A stretch of 64,000 nucleotides of DNA, taken from the NCBI GenBank assembly GCA_028023455.1, contig JAQFVV010001047.1:1-64000 (forward strand), given 5' to 3'. The first letter of the stretch is position 1. Each line of letters opens with the position of its first letter. The notes under the pieces are model-generated. The model was not told where the DNA came from. It worked only from the letters and a program-made list of their open reading frames with translations, and did no database searches. The stretch is from Epiperipatus broadwayi (Eukaryota; Onychophora; Udeonychophora; Euonychophora; Peripatidae). The position numbers and the translations under genes are program-made. Shown here piece after piece: positions 13,212 to 25,599 of the stretch.

Positions 13212-13580
13212 TTTTAAATAACCTCAATATTACCACATATTCTTTTAAATTCATATAAATAAAAATACAATAGAGGGCAAATGACCCCCCCCCCCAAGAT
13301 GCATTTAATGCTAAACCAGCATTCATCAGTTGGTTCAGGTCGCTATTTTTCGTATATATCCTTATTATATGAAAAATATTTATCTATATTAAATAATTAC
13401 ATTTTGAATTACGAGTGTCAAATTGACTCAACCCACATCTTTGACATTACCCATTTTAGATTGTTTCTAGTAGAGATATAAATGTTAAAACATCTTGGGA
13501 TCATTTGTTTTTATTGTATCTTTATTTATATGAATTTAAAAGAATACATGTGGTAATACTGAGGTTATTTAATATATTTA
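13212..13580. mobile_element. MITE-like element with ~75-bp terminal inverted repeats
   Basis: The left end (13212-13290; AACCTCAATATTACCACAT ... GGCAAATGACCC) is complementary to the right end (about 13498-13580; GGGATCATTTG ... ATGTGGTAATACTGAGGTT). The interior holds a run of 13 C at about 13285-13297 and a block (about 13306-13350) shared with the SINE-like sequence at about 39895-39950. It also contains a stretch (13385-13485) that recurs inverted at 13740-13815. No transposase frame is present. Confidence 0.7.
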
Positions 13581-13679
13581 TAAAGATATTACAGTGGGGG
13601 AAAAAATGTAAATAATTCCATGTATTTTGTATATAAGTTTAAAAAATCAAATATATTAATCTTTAATTGAATTTTAAAA

Positions 13680-13815
13680 TTTATATCTGTGCTAGAGACA
13701 ATCTCTAGTTTAGTACATGATTAATAATAGTCATTACTATATTTATCTAATGTGGATGGTGTCAAAGATGTGGGTAAAATTAATTTGACACTTGTAATTC
13801 AAAATGTAATTAAAA
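13680..13815 (+). repeat. Inverted partial copy of the interior of the 13.2-13.6 kb element
   Basis: Words such as GTCAAAGATGTGGGT, TTTGACACTTGTAATTC and AAAATGTAATTA reproduce, in inverse orientation, the segment at 13385-13485. Divergence is moderate and no ends are clear. Confidence 0.6.
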
Positions 13816-16800
13816 TAAACTCTACATATAAAAAACATTGCATTATCCAAAACTAACAATTAATAAACAGTTATTAATTGATGCAAATGCCCTTGATTAT
13901 CTCAATGTTAATTTTTTTTTAAAAATAAAACCTCAAGCATTATCCATTTTTATATTGAATTTTTGATATAAAAGTTTCAGATAAAATGCTAACACATTTT
14001 GTAGTTTAAGTTTAAATTAAGAAACGTACTCAGATAGTGAATTATTTTATTTAATAAAACTAATAGCAACTTTAAGATATAATTTAAAAATTCATGCATT
14101 CTGTCAATCAATAGTCAGCACTACTTTTGTTTTATTTACAGTTCTACTATTCTCAATATTTAATTACATTAAGATAAAATGTAGATGGAAAAATAAGACT
14201 TGAACAAAACCCATATTATGATCTGAAGCACTGTCCAAACCAGTATCATATTAAGTCTAAATTTTCTTTTTACAAAAATGCCTCTACTTCTTATAAAATA
14301 ATTTACAAACCACTAATGAAAATTTGTCGCATAATCTGCCTTTTTTAAAAATTAGATTTTCAGCAACTAAATATGAAGATTTTAGAAATATTTTTAAATG
14401 GTCAAGAAATTTTTACATCTACAGACTAATAATACAATCAATTTTTTATTACCACATACATTTCTATCATCAACAAAATTACATATTTTTCAATTTTTTA
14501 AATCCAAAAGTAGTTTTTCTTTTTTGAGAAATATGAAGACAGCAATTGTTCCATTAAAATTCCATTTTATCAACCTTAAAAATTTGTTTAGAAGTGTAAC
14601 TATTCTTAATAATTATAAGTTTTAGATTACCTGTAAAAGTTTTAGATACATATTCATTTCTATACTTGCACTTTTATCTAAAATTCTACATTATTAACTC
14701 AATAATGATTCTGAAATCAATAAAACCAACTTCTCATTGTGATAAATCCTTTAACAAATTTCTTTGTGAATATTCATATATAAAAACAATTCTTTTGTTA
14801 GGATAATGTATAAATTGACTGGCAATGCAATCAATAAAGATCTATCACACACACAAAACTACTATACCTTCAACATAATATTTTTTTCTAGTTTAAATTA
14901 ACTTCAGCAAGAAGATGAAGATATATTGTAACCCTAGCTTCCAAATGACAATTGTTTCACAAGAAAATCTTAATTTGGAATTGCTACATAGGAATGACAT
15001 TTACATTTTATTAATGATTTTTTTTTCTTAATATCACTTCTACTTTTAAGTCTGATCTGTAAGCACAGTTCTTTTTTTTTAATGTAGATTATATTGAAAA
15101 CATATTGCAAGAAAAATGCGTTACAATTGTTGGATAAAAGTAATAAAGATGGATTGTAGAATTCAAGTAAAGCTTCTATTGTTGCTATCTCAATGACAGA
15201 AAATAATTCCAATATACCCTGTATTTTCAAATAATTCATTCTTTATGTGTGTGACAGAGAGCTACTTGTAATAAGAGTCTTATAATGTATTATTTTATTA
15301 TATATATATACATATAATTCAAATAATATTACTTAACACATTGTCTACATATTACAAAACAATCATAGTTTGATGTTTCATCTTACAAACTAATTACAAG
15401 TTACTTTATATTTGTCTAACTAGTTTATTTTAAACTCTACCTTTGAAAGTGTTAGCAAAAAAAAGATGTATGTTTGTCACTAGAAAAATTTTTTTTCAAT
15501 GAGTATTTCATCAGAAAACCAAATATTTCAGAGATTTATAAATGAACTAACTAACCAGGAAATAAATATTATTTATTTAATCATTTGTATATAAAAAAAT
15601 GAAGTGATAATTTATTTATAAATAAATGTCAGTTGCTCATCTTAATTACTTTAAAATTTATGCTCCTGATATACTCAGATAAGAATAAAACTCAGTTCTA
15701 TTTCAAAACTGATCATATTAAATAAATGGGTCATTTATTTATAAATACTTTACCCAATCATTCATTTACATATAAAATAATCAATTTCAGAAAAGTGCTT
15801 GCTAGAATAAACATTTAAAAATAAATCATTATTTATTCAATTTTTTATAAATTAATTTAATTATTTTTGAAATAACTTTTAATAGTATAACATTTTGTTC
15901 AAATTTATGAACTAAATTTTTCTATAAATATTCTTTTTTTTAAAATAAAATAAGACAATATTAGATATACAATTCATAATCAGCAAGATGAGAGAGTACT
16001 CTCATATATAAATTAATTTACATTGGCTGAACATAGCAAAAATTACTTAAAATCTGAATTATCTCATAGTCATACCATCACAAAGAATCCTTTTATAGAT
16101 ATCTAATTTCAAGATTTGGGGGAAAGGTAACAAAAATTATTGTGAGTTCGAATTTTTTACTACAAATTGAGTTTTAGATAAAATACTTTATCAGTTTGGA
16201 TTGTGGAATTAGCCCAATATCCTATAACAATTAATGAGGTAAATAATTATAAATTAACTCAAAGAATATACCAATACTTTTTTTGCTAATTCCTTGAAAT
16301 TCATTTCAATTGGACCATTATTGAAAATTTTTAGTGATACTCAATTGTTTAAAGAAGTTGCCACAGTCTGGTTATTATTAATAGAAAGGATATCCAGCAG
16401 TTACCACATTATTGACAGCTAAATTAGCATAGTTTTAGCTGAGAGTTAGATAGAAAACTAATATAAGAAGTTCTAGAGAATGGAAACTTTAGAATTATTC
16501 AATTTTACTACTTTTTTTTTTGTGTGTGTATGATACTTAATTAAAAAATGGAAAATAATAAATTGAGAAGATAATAAATTAAGATAAGCTGAGTTAATTT
16601 TTAAATTAACTATATTCATGCTATTCCTATATGTTTTCTAGTTGTGAAAAGGAAGAGAAAGAAAATAATTAAATAAACTTACAGAGTTAAAATAAAGTGA
16701 GACTCCTCTGTAGAACAAAACATGGATAAGAATTTAGAAAAATTTAATTTTATGACTTTATCAGCAGGTCAATGCTATCGCACCCCTGCCTCCATCTACA

Positions 16801-17215
16801 CATGTTCAATATTTAGTAGTATGCATATGCAGCATTTGGTATATAAACAACCAAACTGACTATTATTCAAATCTATTAATTTTTATATCTATGTCCAAAG
16901 TATTTTGTATTTATTTATTTTTCATATTTTTTGTAAAATAAATCAATATTCTTGAATTTAAATTTTCCTACATATTTTTGAGAGGAGAAAGAAAGAGAAG
17001 TATAACTCTAATAACACTTTTAAAAAATGCAATTTTTAAGAAAAGAAACTTTTAAGCTTTCAAACACCTTATTAGTGTACTTGTATAAATGGATTATATG
17101 TCATCTAATTTTTTTATGAAAAACCAATAGTGATTTTGAGATAATTTGATTTTTTTTGTTTTAAACCAATAAACAATACATGATCACCATTTCTTATGCT
17201 TACTCATAACTATTA
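13816..17215. other. AT-rich intergenic stretch, nothing recognised
   Basis: Only short frames occur, for example overlapping ones at 14324-14625 and one at 14970-15239 on the minus strand. They have AT-driven Phe/Ile/Asn/Lys composition and no recognisable motif. They are not called as genes. Confidence 0.6.
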
Positions 17216-17217
17216 TT

Positions 17218-17573
17218 AAAACAGGCAAAACTCTCTTTATGTATTGCCACTTAGTGCAAGCCAGAGTAATCAATGGATGCAAGCTAATGAGCTTGGATTG
17301 AAAATATTATAGTGTTTTCAATTTAAGACTCATAGTTTTGTAGTTAAATAGAGATAAAAGGTGACTCCTGGAGGGTTGCATCAGATCCTAAGATCTAGGT
17401 GCAGTGCTCTCAGATCCAAGGCTCCTCACTGACGAAGGCCACAAGCCAGAAACTAGTTGGGGGATATTGGATGAGTAGGCACTAGATGGGGATTTTATGC
17501 ATAAGCCTTCTAGCATCCATTGATTATTCTGGCTTGCATTGAGTGGCAATATGTATAGAGTTCTGCCTGTTTT
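17218..17573. mobile_element. MITE-like non-autonomous DNA transposon with ~63-bp terminal inverted repeats
   Basis: The left end at 17218-17283 (AAACAGGCAAAACTCTCTTT ... AATCAATGGATGC) is complementary to the right end at about 17510-17573 (GCATCCATTGATTATTC ... GAGTTCTGCCTGTTT), with about eight mismatches. The interior (17350-17500) is distinctly less AT-rich than its surroundings and has no frame. Target duplication is unclear because both flanks are A/T runs. The superfamily is not assignable from the ends. Confidence 0.8.
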
Positions 17574-19330
17574 TTATTTTTTTGTTTCCATCTCATGGTG
17601 GTGGGGTTGTTTACAAGTTGAATTCTTAAAATATATAAGATTACAATAACACTTTTACACTAGGATGAGTCAACTTTTTCCTGGCATTTTCTAAATTTAA
17701 GCTACTAATGTTACAACGAATCTTTTTCTCAATGCTGCTATACCATTATCCAGTATTAACTAGCTCTAGTTGACATCAAATGTGATTATACTTATAATAA
17801 ATATAATTGGAACATATATAGTTCTGTATACATGTAAAATTCAACTTGATATATATATTAAATCATCAAACATTAAAATAACAGAATTGTGGGAGAACTG
17901 AACAGAATTATGAGAGTTATAAAATAATGTCTGGTTTTGATTATTCATCGTTATCTAGTTGACAAGGATTAAAAGGAATATAGTTCAAAGCACTTCTAAT
18001 AGAATATGTTGAATTATATAAATATTACTGTATTTAATATATATCAAGTTGAATTTTACATATATTTTGAAGGAATATTTTAATATTTCAGTATACACAC
18101 ATATATGTTATATCCAGTAATCTTAAATTCCAAATCGCTTATTTATACAGGATCTATTAAACCTATTTTTATATATGATTCTAGATTATGTATGTTATAA
18201 TTAGAAATATTTTTTAACAATATACCTAACAGATGTCATACTATAAATTTCGCAATCTTAAATCCTTTGCTTATTTATTCATAATCTATCAGAACGTATT
18301 TTTATCTATGAACTGAAGGAATGATTCGTAAGTACCTATATGATTTTCAAGATAAAACAGTCCACATAGGAGCAAGTACATCCGCTAAGAATGGTTCTTG
18401 CAATATTCCCTTATATATACAGAAACATTTTTTTTAAAGATTTGGAACGATAATTTTACATCATTCCTTCCTCCCCCTTCAAAGTAAATAAACAAATTCC
18501 CAAGGACATGACTAACTTCCACTGGCAAATAACTTTTCTCGATCTTTATAAAAATCTTAAAGGTTACAAATTTAAAAAAAGAAACTGATTTTTCTGTGGG
18601 TCCACACGCAATCCAATTTAAAACAAAACTTATATTTCTGATATTTTTTAATAGTTATTCTTTTGTAAAAAATTTAACTAACATATTTAAATAACTATTA
18701 ACTAAATGAATTTAAAAGAGTTATGTGTTTATACATATATAATTTTCTGTTTATTCACATGTCACATCCATAAATATTTTGCTCTATCTTCAACCCAATT
18801 AATAAATCAAATAGACAAGTGCAAAAGATGTGAAATAAAAAGCTTTTATTGTTAATAATATATATATTTTTTTTTTAAAAAAAAGAGACAATGCAAAAAA
18901 AAAAATCTAAATTAACTGTTATCAAATTAAATTTTTCTATTACAGAAAACTGCAAATCAATTCTCCCATTATTATATATTGTCAAATATCGTAGCTACTG
19001 TTTAAATGTAAGCTCCCCTTCTTTTTAAGTTTTCCTAAATTGTAATAATGTTTGCATTACTAACATTTGCATGCACGATAACAAATTGCATTTTATTAGT
19101 TAATCAAAAAGTTAATCTTAATTTTGTGTGTGTGTGTGTGTATTCCACCTGTATACACAATGTTCTTATTATAACTAAATTGTATTATCCTAAGGCAAAA
19201 ACACAAATAAAAAAACTCCCTTATAATTTGATTTTTTTTAATTACTATCTTTTTTAAAAAATATTTACTACGTATATGTTTATAGTACATATGCACATGT
19301 ATGTGTATTACATGTATAATAGCAATCATA
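17574..19330. other. AT-rich intergenic stretch, nothing recognised
   Basis: No coding or structured feature is supported. A short (TG)n run lies at about 19125-19141. Confidence 0.6.
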
Positions 19331-20950
19331 TTCTAAACATGTTGGAGTGCTAGAATTTGAGGACTGAATCCAAATTAGAGCTTCTGGCTCTCTTTTGCCC
19401 AGTAACATAACAAAGCATAGCTGCAGCCTGAGTCATGATGTAATTGTACACCATAAAAGAATCTGAAACACAATGACCAAGTGAGGCAGAGTCTTGAGGC
19501 AACTGTCTCTCCATTATCACCAAATCCGGTACAGCTCCCTACCTGCATCCCCACACTATAACACAACTTTTGTAGACAACAGGAAATTAGTCCGTATGCG
19601 TCCATCATTAAAAATCAGCGTTGTGCAAAAATAACGAATTGCTGATAGTAAAGTTTACATGTAAAAGTGCACGCTCTTGGCTAACCAAAATGATGAATAA
19701 AAGCAGTTAAAATCTATTCAGTCTGCACTGTTGACTGTTTTCCCTTCCATATAGACACATACACACAAATTAACATATCTAGAAAAAAATTTAAAGCTTT
19801 CTAATAAGTAATCTATACTAATCGATAATTTACTTAGTAAATCTTACATTCAACAAAAGAGCCCCTAAACAGTGCCCTCATCAAATAGAGCATTAAACTT
19901 GAATAATGTCTGGGATAAAGTTAGCCGGGAGCATGCTGGAGAGCACCTGTGATAGTGAAACATGCTGACCAACAATTTCTTGGGTCACTACTGAATTGTT
20001 TTAGATATGCAGGAGGCTGGGAAAAACCACATAATAATAACTCATATAAACTAGAGTGACAGACCTACAACTTTTGATGACATTCTTCCTGTCGGTAGCC
20101 ATGGAGATATCACCAGACAAAGAAACAGACTGGCAACAACTTATAAAATGTTTAATAACAGCATAATAAACAACTTTCAGAAGCAGGTGACATCAACAAA
20201 TCATTTCAAATAGATATGGCATGACTATCTTAAAAGAGCAGATTATGCGCAGCTTATAGCCACTACACACAAACAGATGTATGCAGCCAGCATAGTGACT
20301 TACATGCTAATAGTAATTAATTCATCGAGACATTCAAAAAATGAAAAGCCAAAGCAGTATTTCCCCTCCAATTTTTATAGTTCATCTTTCAAACTTTTTT
20401 TTCCCCTTGTGAGCTTTATTAATTTTAATCTGCAGGTTAAAGCTAGACATGAGTGGTGTGCACACATGAAGCCCCCTATCTGACATGATGTAATCAGCTT
20501 GCTGAAGCAGAAACAGAGAAGGAGGGAGAGGGGAGAATGAAATCAAGCAAGCTCCTACCTGACTGCCATTATTTTGTGCTCTATAACTTAGCCTTAGGCT
20601 ACAAGTTTGGAAAATGACATTTTAATATAATAAAGTAATGTTTTGAAAAGGAAAAAATCAATAGGTAACTATCCGTCTAGGATGAAAGAAGCCATTAATG
20701 ATCAAACTAGGACACAATAGTAGGACTCCACTTCAACCCTCTGACTCATCAGGGCCCCACCACTAGACGCTGATTGTACTTGTATAAAGTCCAACATAAA
20801 ATTACATGACATTTATCCCCCTTCCTCAGCTCACCTCTTCAGAAATCCTCTCGAGTGGGAAAGATAGAGAAAGAGTGATTGTTAAGGCACCAGTATCTGT
20901 TGAGACACAAAGTATCTCTTCTCTCTCCAAACTCAATCACACAGCAGACA
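19330..20950. other. Less AT-rich tract of unknown nature
   Basis: Base composition is clearly more balanced than on either side (e.g. 19375-19610, 19860-20130, 20440-20580, 20700-20900). Short frames exist on both strands (19375-19608 minus, 77 codons) but show no recognised motif, and frames on opposite strands are equally open. It could be an untranslated exon, a regulatory region or an old transposon. The sequence alone does not decide. Confidence 0.4.
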
Positions 20951-23372
20951 GCAACTTTTGAAATACTTTTAAGTCTAACTTATCTTATTACTATTTATTT
21001 AATTAATTATTTATTGTCTAATAGAGCACTGAGATAGAAAAATTATTAACTCATGACTTAATTAACTACATTCCACAAAACTATTTGCATTAAAGAAAAA
21101 GAGGTCCTTATATTTCAAATTAATTTTAAGCTAACAACGATAAGAGTTGACCCAAACTCTCGAACACTTAAAAATATAAAGAAAACTAATGCTTGACAAA
21201 AGCTTTGCTACTGACCAATGCAATTTTATATTTACTTTACCTGAGAAATAAATCAGAAACTGTAGTTGAGATTCTTCCATATAGCTATTCTCTAACAATT
21301 TATTAGTAAACTTAGACAAGATTGTTTTGCACATGAAAGCACTGAATATACATCCAACTTTTTTTTTCTCTTCAATTATTTTCTTATTTAAGTTACATAT
21401 AAGAATTTTCATAATTTAATTAAGAGATTTCATTATTTTATGATACAGCTTCAAAACTGAGATGCTAAAAAAATTTACTTTAAAGAATGGTAAGCAATTG
21501 CAAACTACTAAACTACTGCTTATGAGATCGAGAAATATTATTTGATCATAGTATCCTGCTGATGTAAACTAACATATGTCTTCAGGTAGAGAACTTAACA
21601 TATATATATATTCTTAATCACAATTAGATAGATACATAAAATTTAAACATTTTATATATAACAAATAATATAATAAAGAACCAACACGAAAATAGAAAGA
21701 TAATTTACATGAAAAATTAAGTCTAACCTTTTGTATGAGAAAAATATTGAAATAATCTCAATATAATTTTTATAATTACATTATTAAGATCTTAAGGAGA
21801 TAAAAACAAATTTTCATATTTTATGCATACATTCTTAACATCAATTTCTAATCATAAATAATAGTAAACAGTTAATGAACATGTAAATATATACATAAAT
21901 TACATGAAAGCAGCTCATAATATGCATGGGAATCTTGTAGCAGGTAAATCCCAGCTTTCAATCTTGCTTAGATGTTAAATATATTCAAAAAGGTTGACAG
22001 ACTGTAACAGAATAAAAATTTTAATTCCTAGAAGCTTAAATAAACCCTATTAATTAGGAAAATATCATGTTTTGAAGGTAGATTAATAAATAATTAATAT
22101 TAAAACTTTCAAATCTCATTGCTACTCATTATTATTCAGGTCAGAACTGTCCCAAACATGGCCCATGATGAGATTTGTGCAGCCCACTAAGAGATTTTTA
22201 TTTTTTCAAATGAAAAAATTAAATAATTGGAATCAAATGCTTATTACATATTTTAATTTTATCACTAATCAATAAACATGGTGTTGATATTATTGTCATG
22301 TGTTTTGGCCATTGTATGCCCATGTATTTTTCTAATATAAGATTTTAGTAAAGAAGTTGCTTTGCAGTGTTTTGATTCAATGTGCATATTCTGAGCATTC
22401 ATTACAAACATGCATGTGATAAATATACAATTATTTTTAGTTATAGTTCCTCTATTCACTGAGAATTACTGTTGCTTAAATAAAAATTATGGTTTACTTT
22501 CAATCTGTTTTTAGCAAATTTATTATGATTGACAATAACAATCATTGAAATTGATAAAAACTAGTTTAGCAAATGAAGCCAAACTATCACCAAGTTCTCA
22601 CTAAAATATATAGAAACTATCATTGTATCTTATCTGATATTTCAATCAAAAAATTTATAACACCACAACTTTTTTTTATATTTTTAAAATGCCTGCTAAA
22701 CCTAACCAATAGTAAGTCTCCAATAATTTAATATATCTACTGTATTTATTATTTTGGAGGCAATCACAGCCAGATGGTTCATAAATGTAAATCATATGAA
22801 ATCAGTCCATAGTTATCTAGACCAAGAATCTATAATCCGTTGTCATGGCAAGTAAAAAGTGAATCCCATCTTTCATTCTGGTCTAAGATGTTTCATTCTT
22901 TTTCTTATTGTCTTCAATCATTTATCATAGTATAAGGTCTGGTTGTGATAAGCTTCTCATGTTAAATATGATAGTGAGATTATGTGTTTATGCAGTTATA
23001 TTTCTAACCTTTAAATACATGCAAAGTAATTATGACTTCAATTCTCCTTATAATTGTTTTTAGCTCAAGTTCTTAAGAATTAAAAAAGTAATGACAGAGA
23101 TAAGTTTAGTAAACTGGTAGTCCTTAGTTATGTTTTTTGCATGAGGGAATACAATCACTAATAGATCAAGTTAAAAGTGAACTTTGCATAAGAGCAAAAA
23201 TTATATATTTAGGCAGTGCATTTAGAAAAACTAGTTTAAAAATAATCTTTTTCATACAGTTGCTAATTAATCATGCCTGGCAGATTACTCATAAAAATGA
23301 TAAAAATAATCATAATACATACATATGCTAAAGCAGAAGATAGTGGTAGTACTAAAGATATATAATGTAAAC

Positions 23373-23403
<31 letters not shown>

Positions 23404-24590
23404 AGCATGAAATGTATAAACCTTACTTGCTACAAACTTTAACAAACCTGAATAAAGAACAGTTCTAGTAATTAAAAAACTATTAAGATTTAAGTTTGAT
23501 ATAATTAGTCTTAAATGAAACTCACCTTCCAAAAGAAAGATTGTTTAATAGAATACAGTTTTTTTGAAAATGCAGATCAATCAGTGAAAAAAAAAGAAAA
23601 AAAGAAGAGTATTGTATTTACCACAAATCAAATTTGATAGTTTCTATCGTGAGAATTTCCCAATACATTGATAATGACTAATAGTGTTAAAGCTTGGACT
23701 GTATAATGATGTCTATACTCATTTTATTGGTGCACAAGTTCCAAAATTAGATTCAGAAAATTCAAAGAAAAAGTTTTTGTTTGTTAATAACATCATTAAT
23801 GCAATATCATTAAAATAATGTTTTTCTTTTCTTTTCAAAGATTTTAATGTACTTGGTGGTCCAAATAAAAAATTTGGGATAAAGGTTATTGGAAAAAATG
23901 GTAGTGATACTGGATATTTAAATGATGTTTTGATGTTATTAACCATTTGAACAACATATGGATTGGCTGCCACAAACACTGTTTATGCAGAAACACTGCT
24001 ATAATTCTCAAAACATAGATGCATCACATTCAAAACAGTATCAATTAATAAATTACATTATAGTTAAGATTCAGAATACTAAAGATGCTCATATTACATG
24101 AGCAGATTGTTAGACAGATGATGAATTACTAAACTCCAAGATTAAAATGATAATTGCATTAAAAATAGATCTTATATAATTATATTCAAAAGAAAATTAC
24201 TGATCTTTCTTCTTTAGAAGTAACTAGTATTCATGAAAAATTCCATCCGCTATTAACCAGTAAAATCGCTAATTTAGACTTTTAAGTTTATTATATTATT
24301 GAGGTAAGGAATTCACTAAAAGAGTATCAAAGATACAAGTAAATATATTCTTGGGTTCATTAAAAAGAAGAATTATAGTTGGATTTTTGGCAATAAAATT
24401 AATTTTATTAAAAGGAAAATATGACATTTTTTGCTTGGAAGAGTAATAGATTGCGGATCAATGATTTTCAAATGATCAATAAATTAAAACAGCAAAAGTG
24501 ATAAAGATATTCAATAATTATAGTCACTTTCAATCTTTTTTAAAGCATTGAAAGTAATTTATGGATCTAAAAAATGAAATAATCCCATTA
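20951..24590. other. AT-rich stretch with microsatellites, no gene recognised
   Basis: It contains a (CT)n(AT)n microsatellite at about 23372-23402 and several short frames without recognisable content (21131-21412 minus, 22265-22459 minus, 23719-23979 minus). A phrase at 22141-22190 resembles a hAT transposon end but has no partner. Confidence 0.5.
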
Positions 24591-24599
24591 AATCCAACA

Positions 24600-25170
24600 A
24601 AATCATGACAAATGATATTTCAAGCAGCTGGAAGGAGTATTTTGATCATATTCTGAATAATGACTCAAGTATTGAGTTGTTAGTGATTCAATTTATTTAC
24701 TCATTTGAACAAATTCAGTTTAGTAAAGTTAAAATAGCTCCATGAAATCTTAAAAATGAGAAGGTTGGTGGTCCTAATGAGAAAACTGTAGAAACTTTAA
24801 AATACAAATATAATATGTTAACTCCAAAAACAAGGGATTCTTTTTTTTTTTTTTTAAGCATATATGGACTTAATAAAGTTGTGCTACCCAATCTTAAGTA
24901 TGTTGCTATTGTTCCAATTTTAAAAAATAAAAGAAATAGACAAGTTTATAATAATTATCATGGAATATAATTTTTATCCGCTACAACAAAGGTATTTTTA
25001 AGGATTTTGATGAATGAGTTGTTTCCAGTCATAAATGAATGATTATATAGGACTAATTATGATTTTAGAGAATCAAGAAACATTATAAATATGACTTTTG
25101 TTGCTAAGAAAATGCAAAGAATTGTCAGGAACAAAAGTGATTTTTATATTCTTTTATAAAGTATATTCTT
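24600..25170 (+). pseudogene. LINE reverse transcriptase fragment, N-terminal half, decayed
   Basis: Translation of the plus strand gives SWKEYFDHILNND (pre-RT linker pattern), KNEKVGGPNEKTVETLKY, LNKVVLPNLKYVAIVPI, NNYHGI (for NNYRGI), SATTKVFLRILMNELFPVIN, YDFRESRNIINMTFVAKKMQ and KSDFYILL. This matches the fingers region of endonuclease-RT type LINEs up to just before the first catalytic Asp. There are three in-frame stops and a T-run at 24841-24856. It breaks at about 25170, next to the PLE cluster. A C-terminal piece of a similar RT lies at 32.3-33.0 kb and may come from the same family. Confidence 0.7.
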
Positions 25171-25260
25171 CCTTTCATTTTATATCTTCTTTATGCATTG
25201 TTAAAATTATATATAATTAAACAAATTCTTTTTTTTTTTATCACTTAACTTGATCAATCT

Positions 25261-25292
25261 GACAATTCTGACTGACCAGCAGTCTTCTTCAG
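25261..25292 (-). ncRNA. Degenerate hammerhead-ribozyme-like motif of a PLE
   Basis: On the minus strand the order is CTGAAGA, stem GACTG / CAGTC with loop CTGGT, then AGAAT and TGTC. A hammerhead core is CUGAUGA, stem II, GAAA, and a cleavage triplet such as GUC. Here one core base differs in the first box and the GAAA box is damaged. PLEs are known to carry hammerhead motifs; the assignment to this element is by position. Activity is unlikely. Confidence 0.5.
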
Positions 25293-25299
25293 AGTTTAT

Positions 25300-25302
<3 letters not shown>

Positions 25303-25351
<49 letters not shown>
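25303..25351. repeat. (TA)n microsatellite inside the PLE 3' region
   Basis: About 24 TA units separate the two hammerhead-like motifs of the minus-strand PLE copy. They are absent from the equivalent part of the plus copy. Confidence 0.95.
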
Positions 25352-25356
<5 letters not shown>

Positions 25357-25440
25357 GCATAAAGCTAAACTAGTCAATAATCTAAATTACCCCAAATTCA
25401 GAACTCAACCAGACTAGCCAATAACTCTAAAACACTATCA

Positions 25441-25474
25441 ATGGTTTCACTGCTAAAAGCAGACTTCTCTGTGT
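25441..25474 (-). ncRNA. Second hammerhead-like motif in the PLE 3' region
   Basis: The minus strand reads CAGAGA, AGTCTGC TTTTA GCAGT, GAAAC. This is the stem II and GAAA box of a hammerhead with a changed CUGAUGA box. The same motif occurs in the plus copy at about 27570-27605. Only four strong stem pairs exist, so this is a remnant or a chance resemblance preserved by copying. Confidence 0.35.
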
Positions 25475-25599
25475 AAATAACTACAAAATAACAACATATT
25501 TATACTAAACATTACTCACAATTCAACTTACCTCCCTTACTACCTTAATATTAAAAGAACTTTTAAATAAATCAATAGCTTCAGAATCATAAATTCTTA

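Noticed and set aside
14324-15239. Short frames as small host genes
   Set aside because: Amino-acid content simply mirrors A/T-rich DNA; no motif, start context or conservation can be seen.
22141-22190. hAT-like transposon end (CAGAACTGTCCCAAACATGG...)
   Set aside because: The phrase is suggestive but no matching second end, 8-bp duplication or transposase motif was found nearby.
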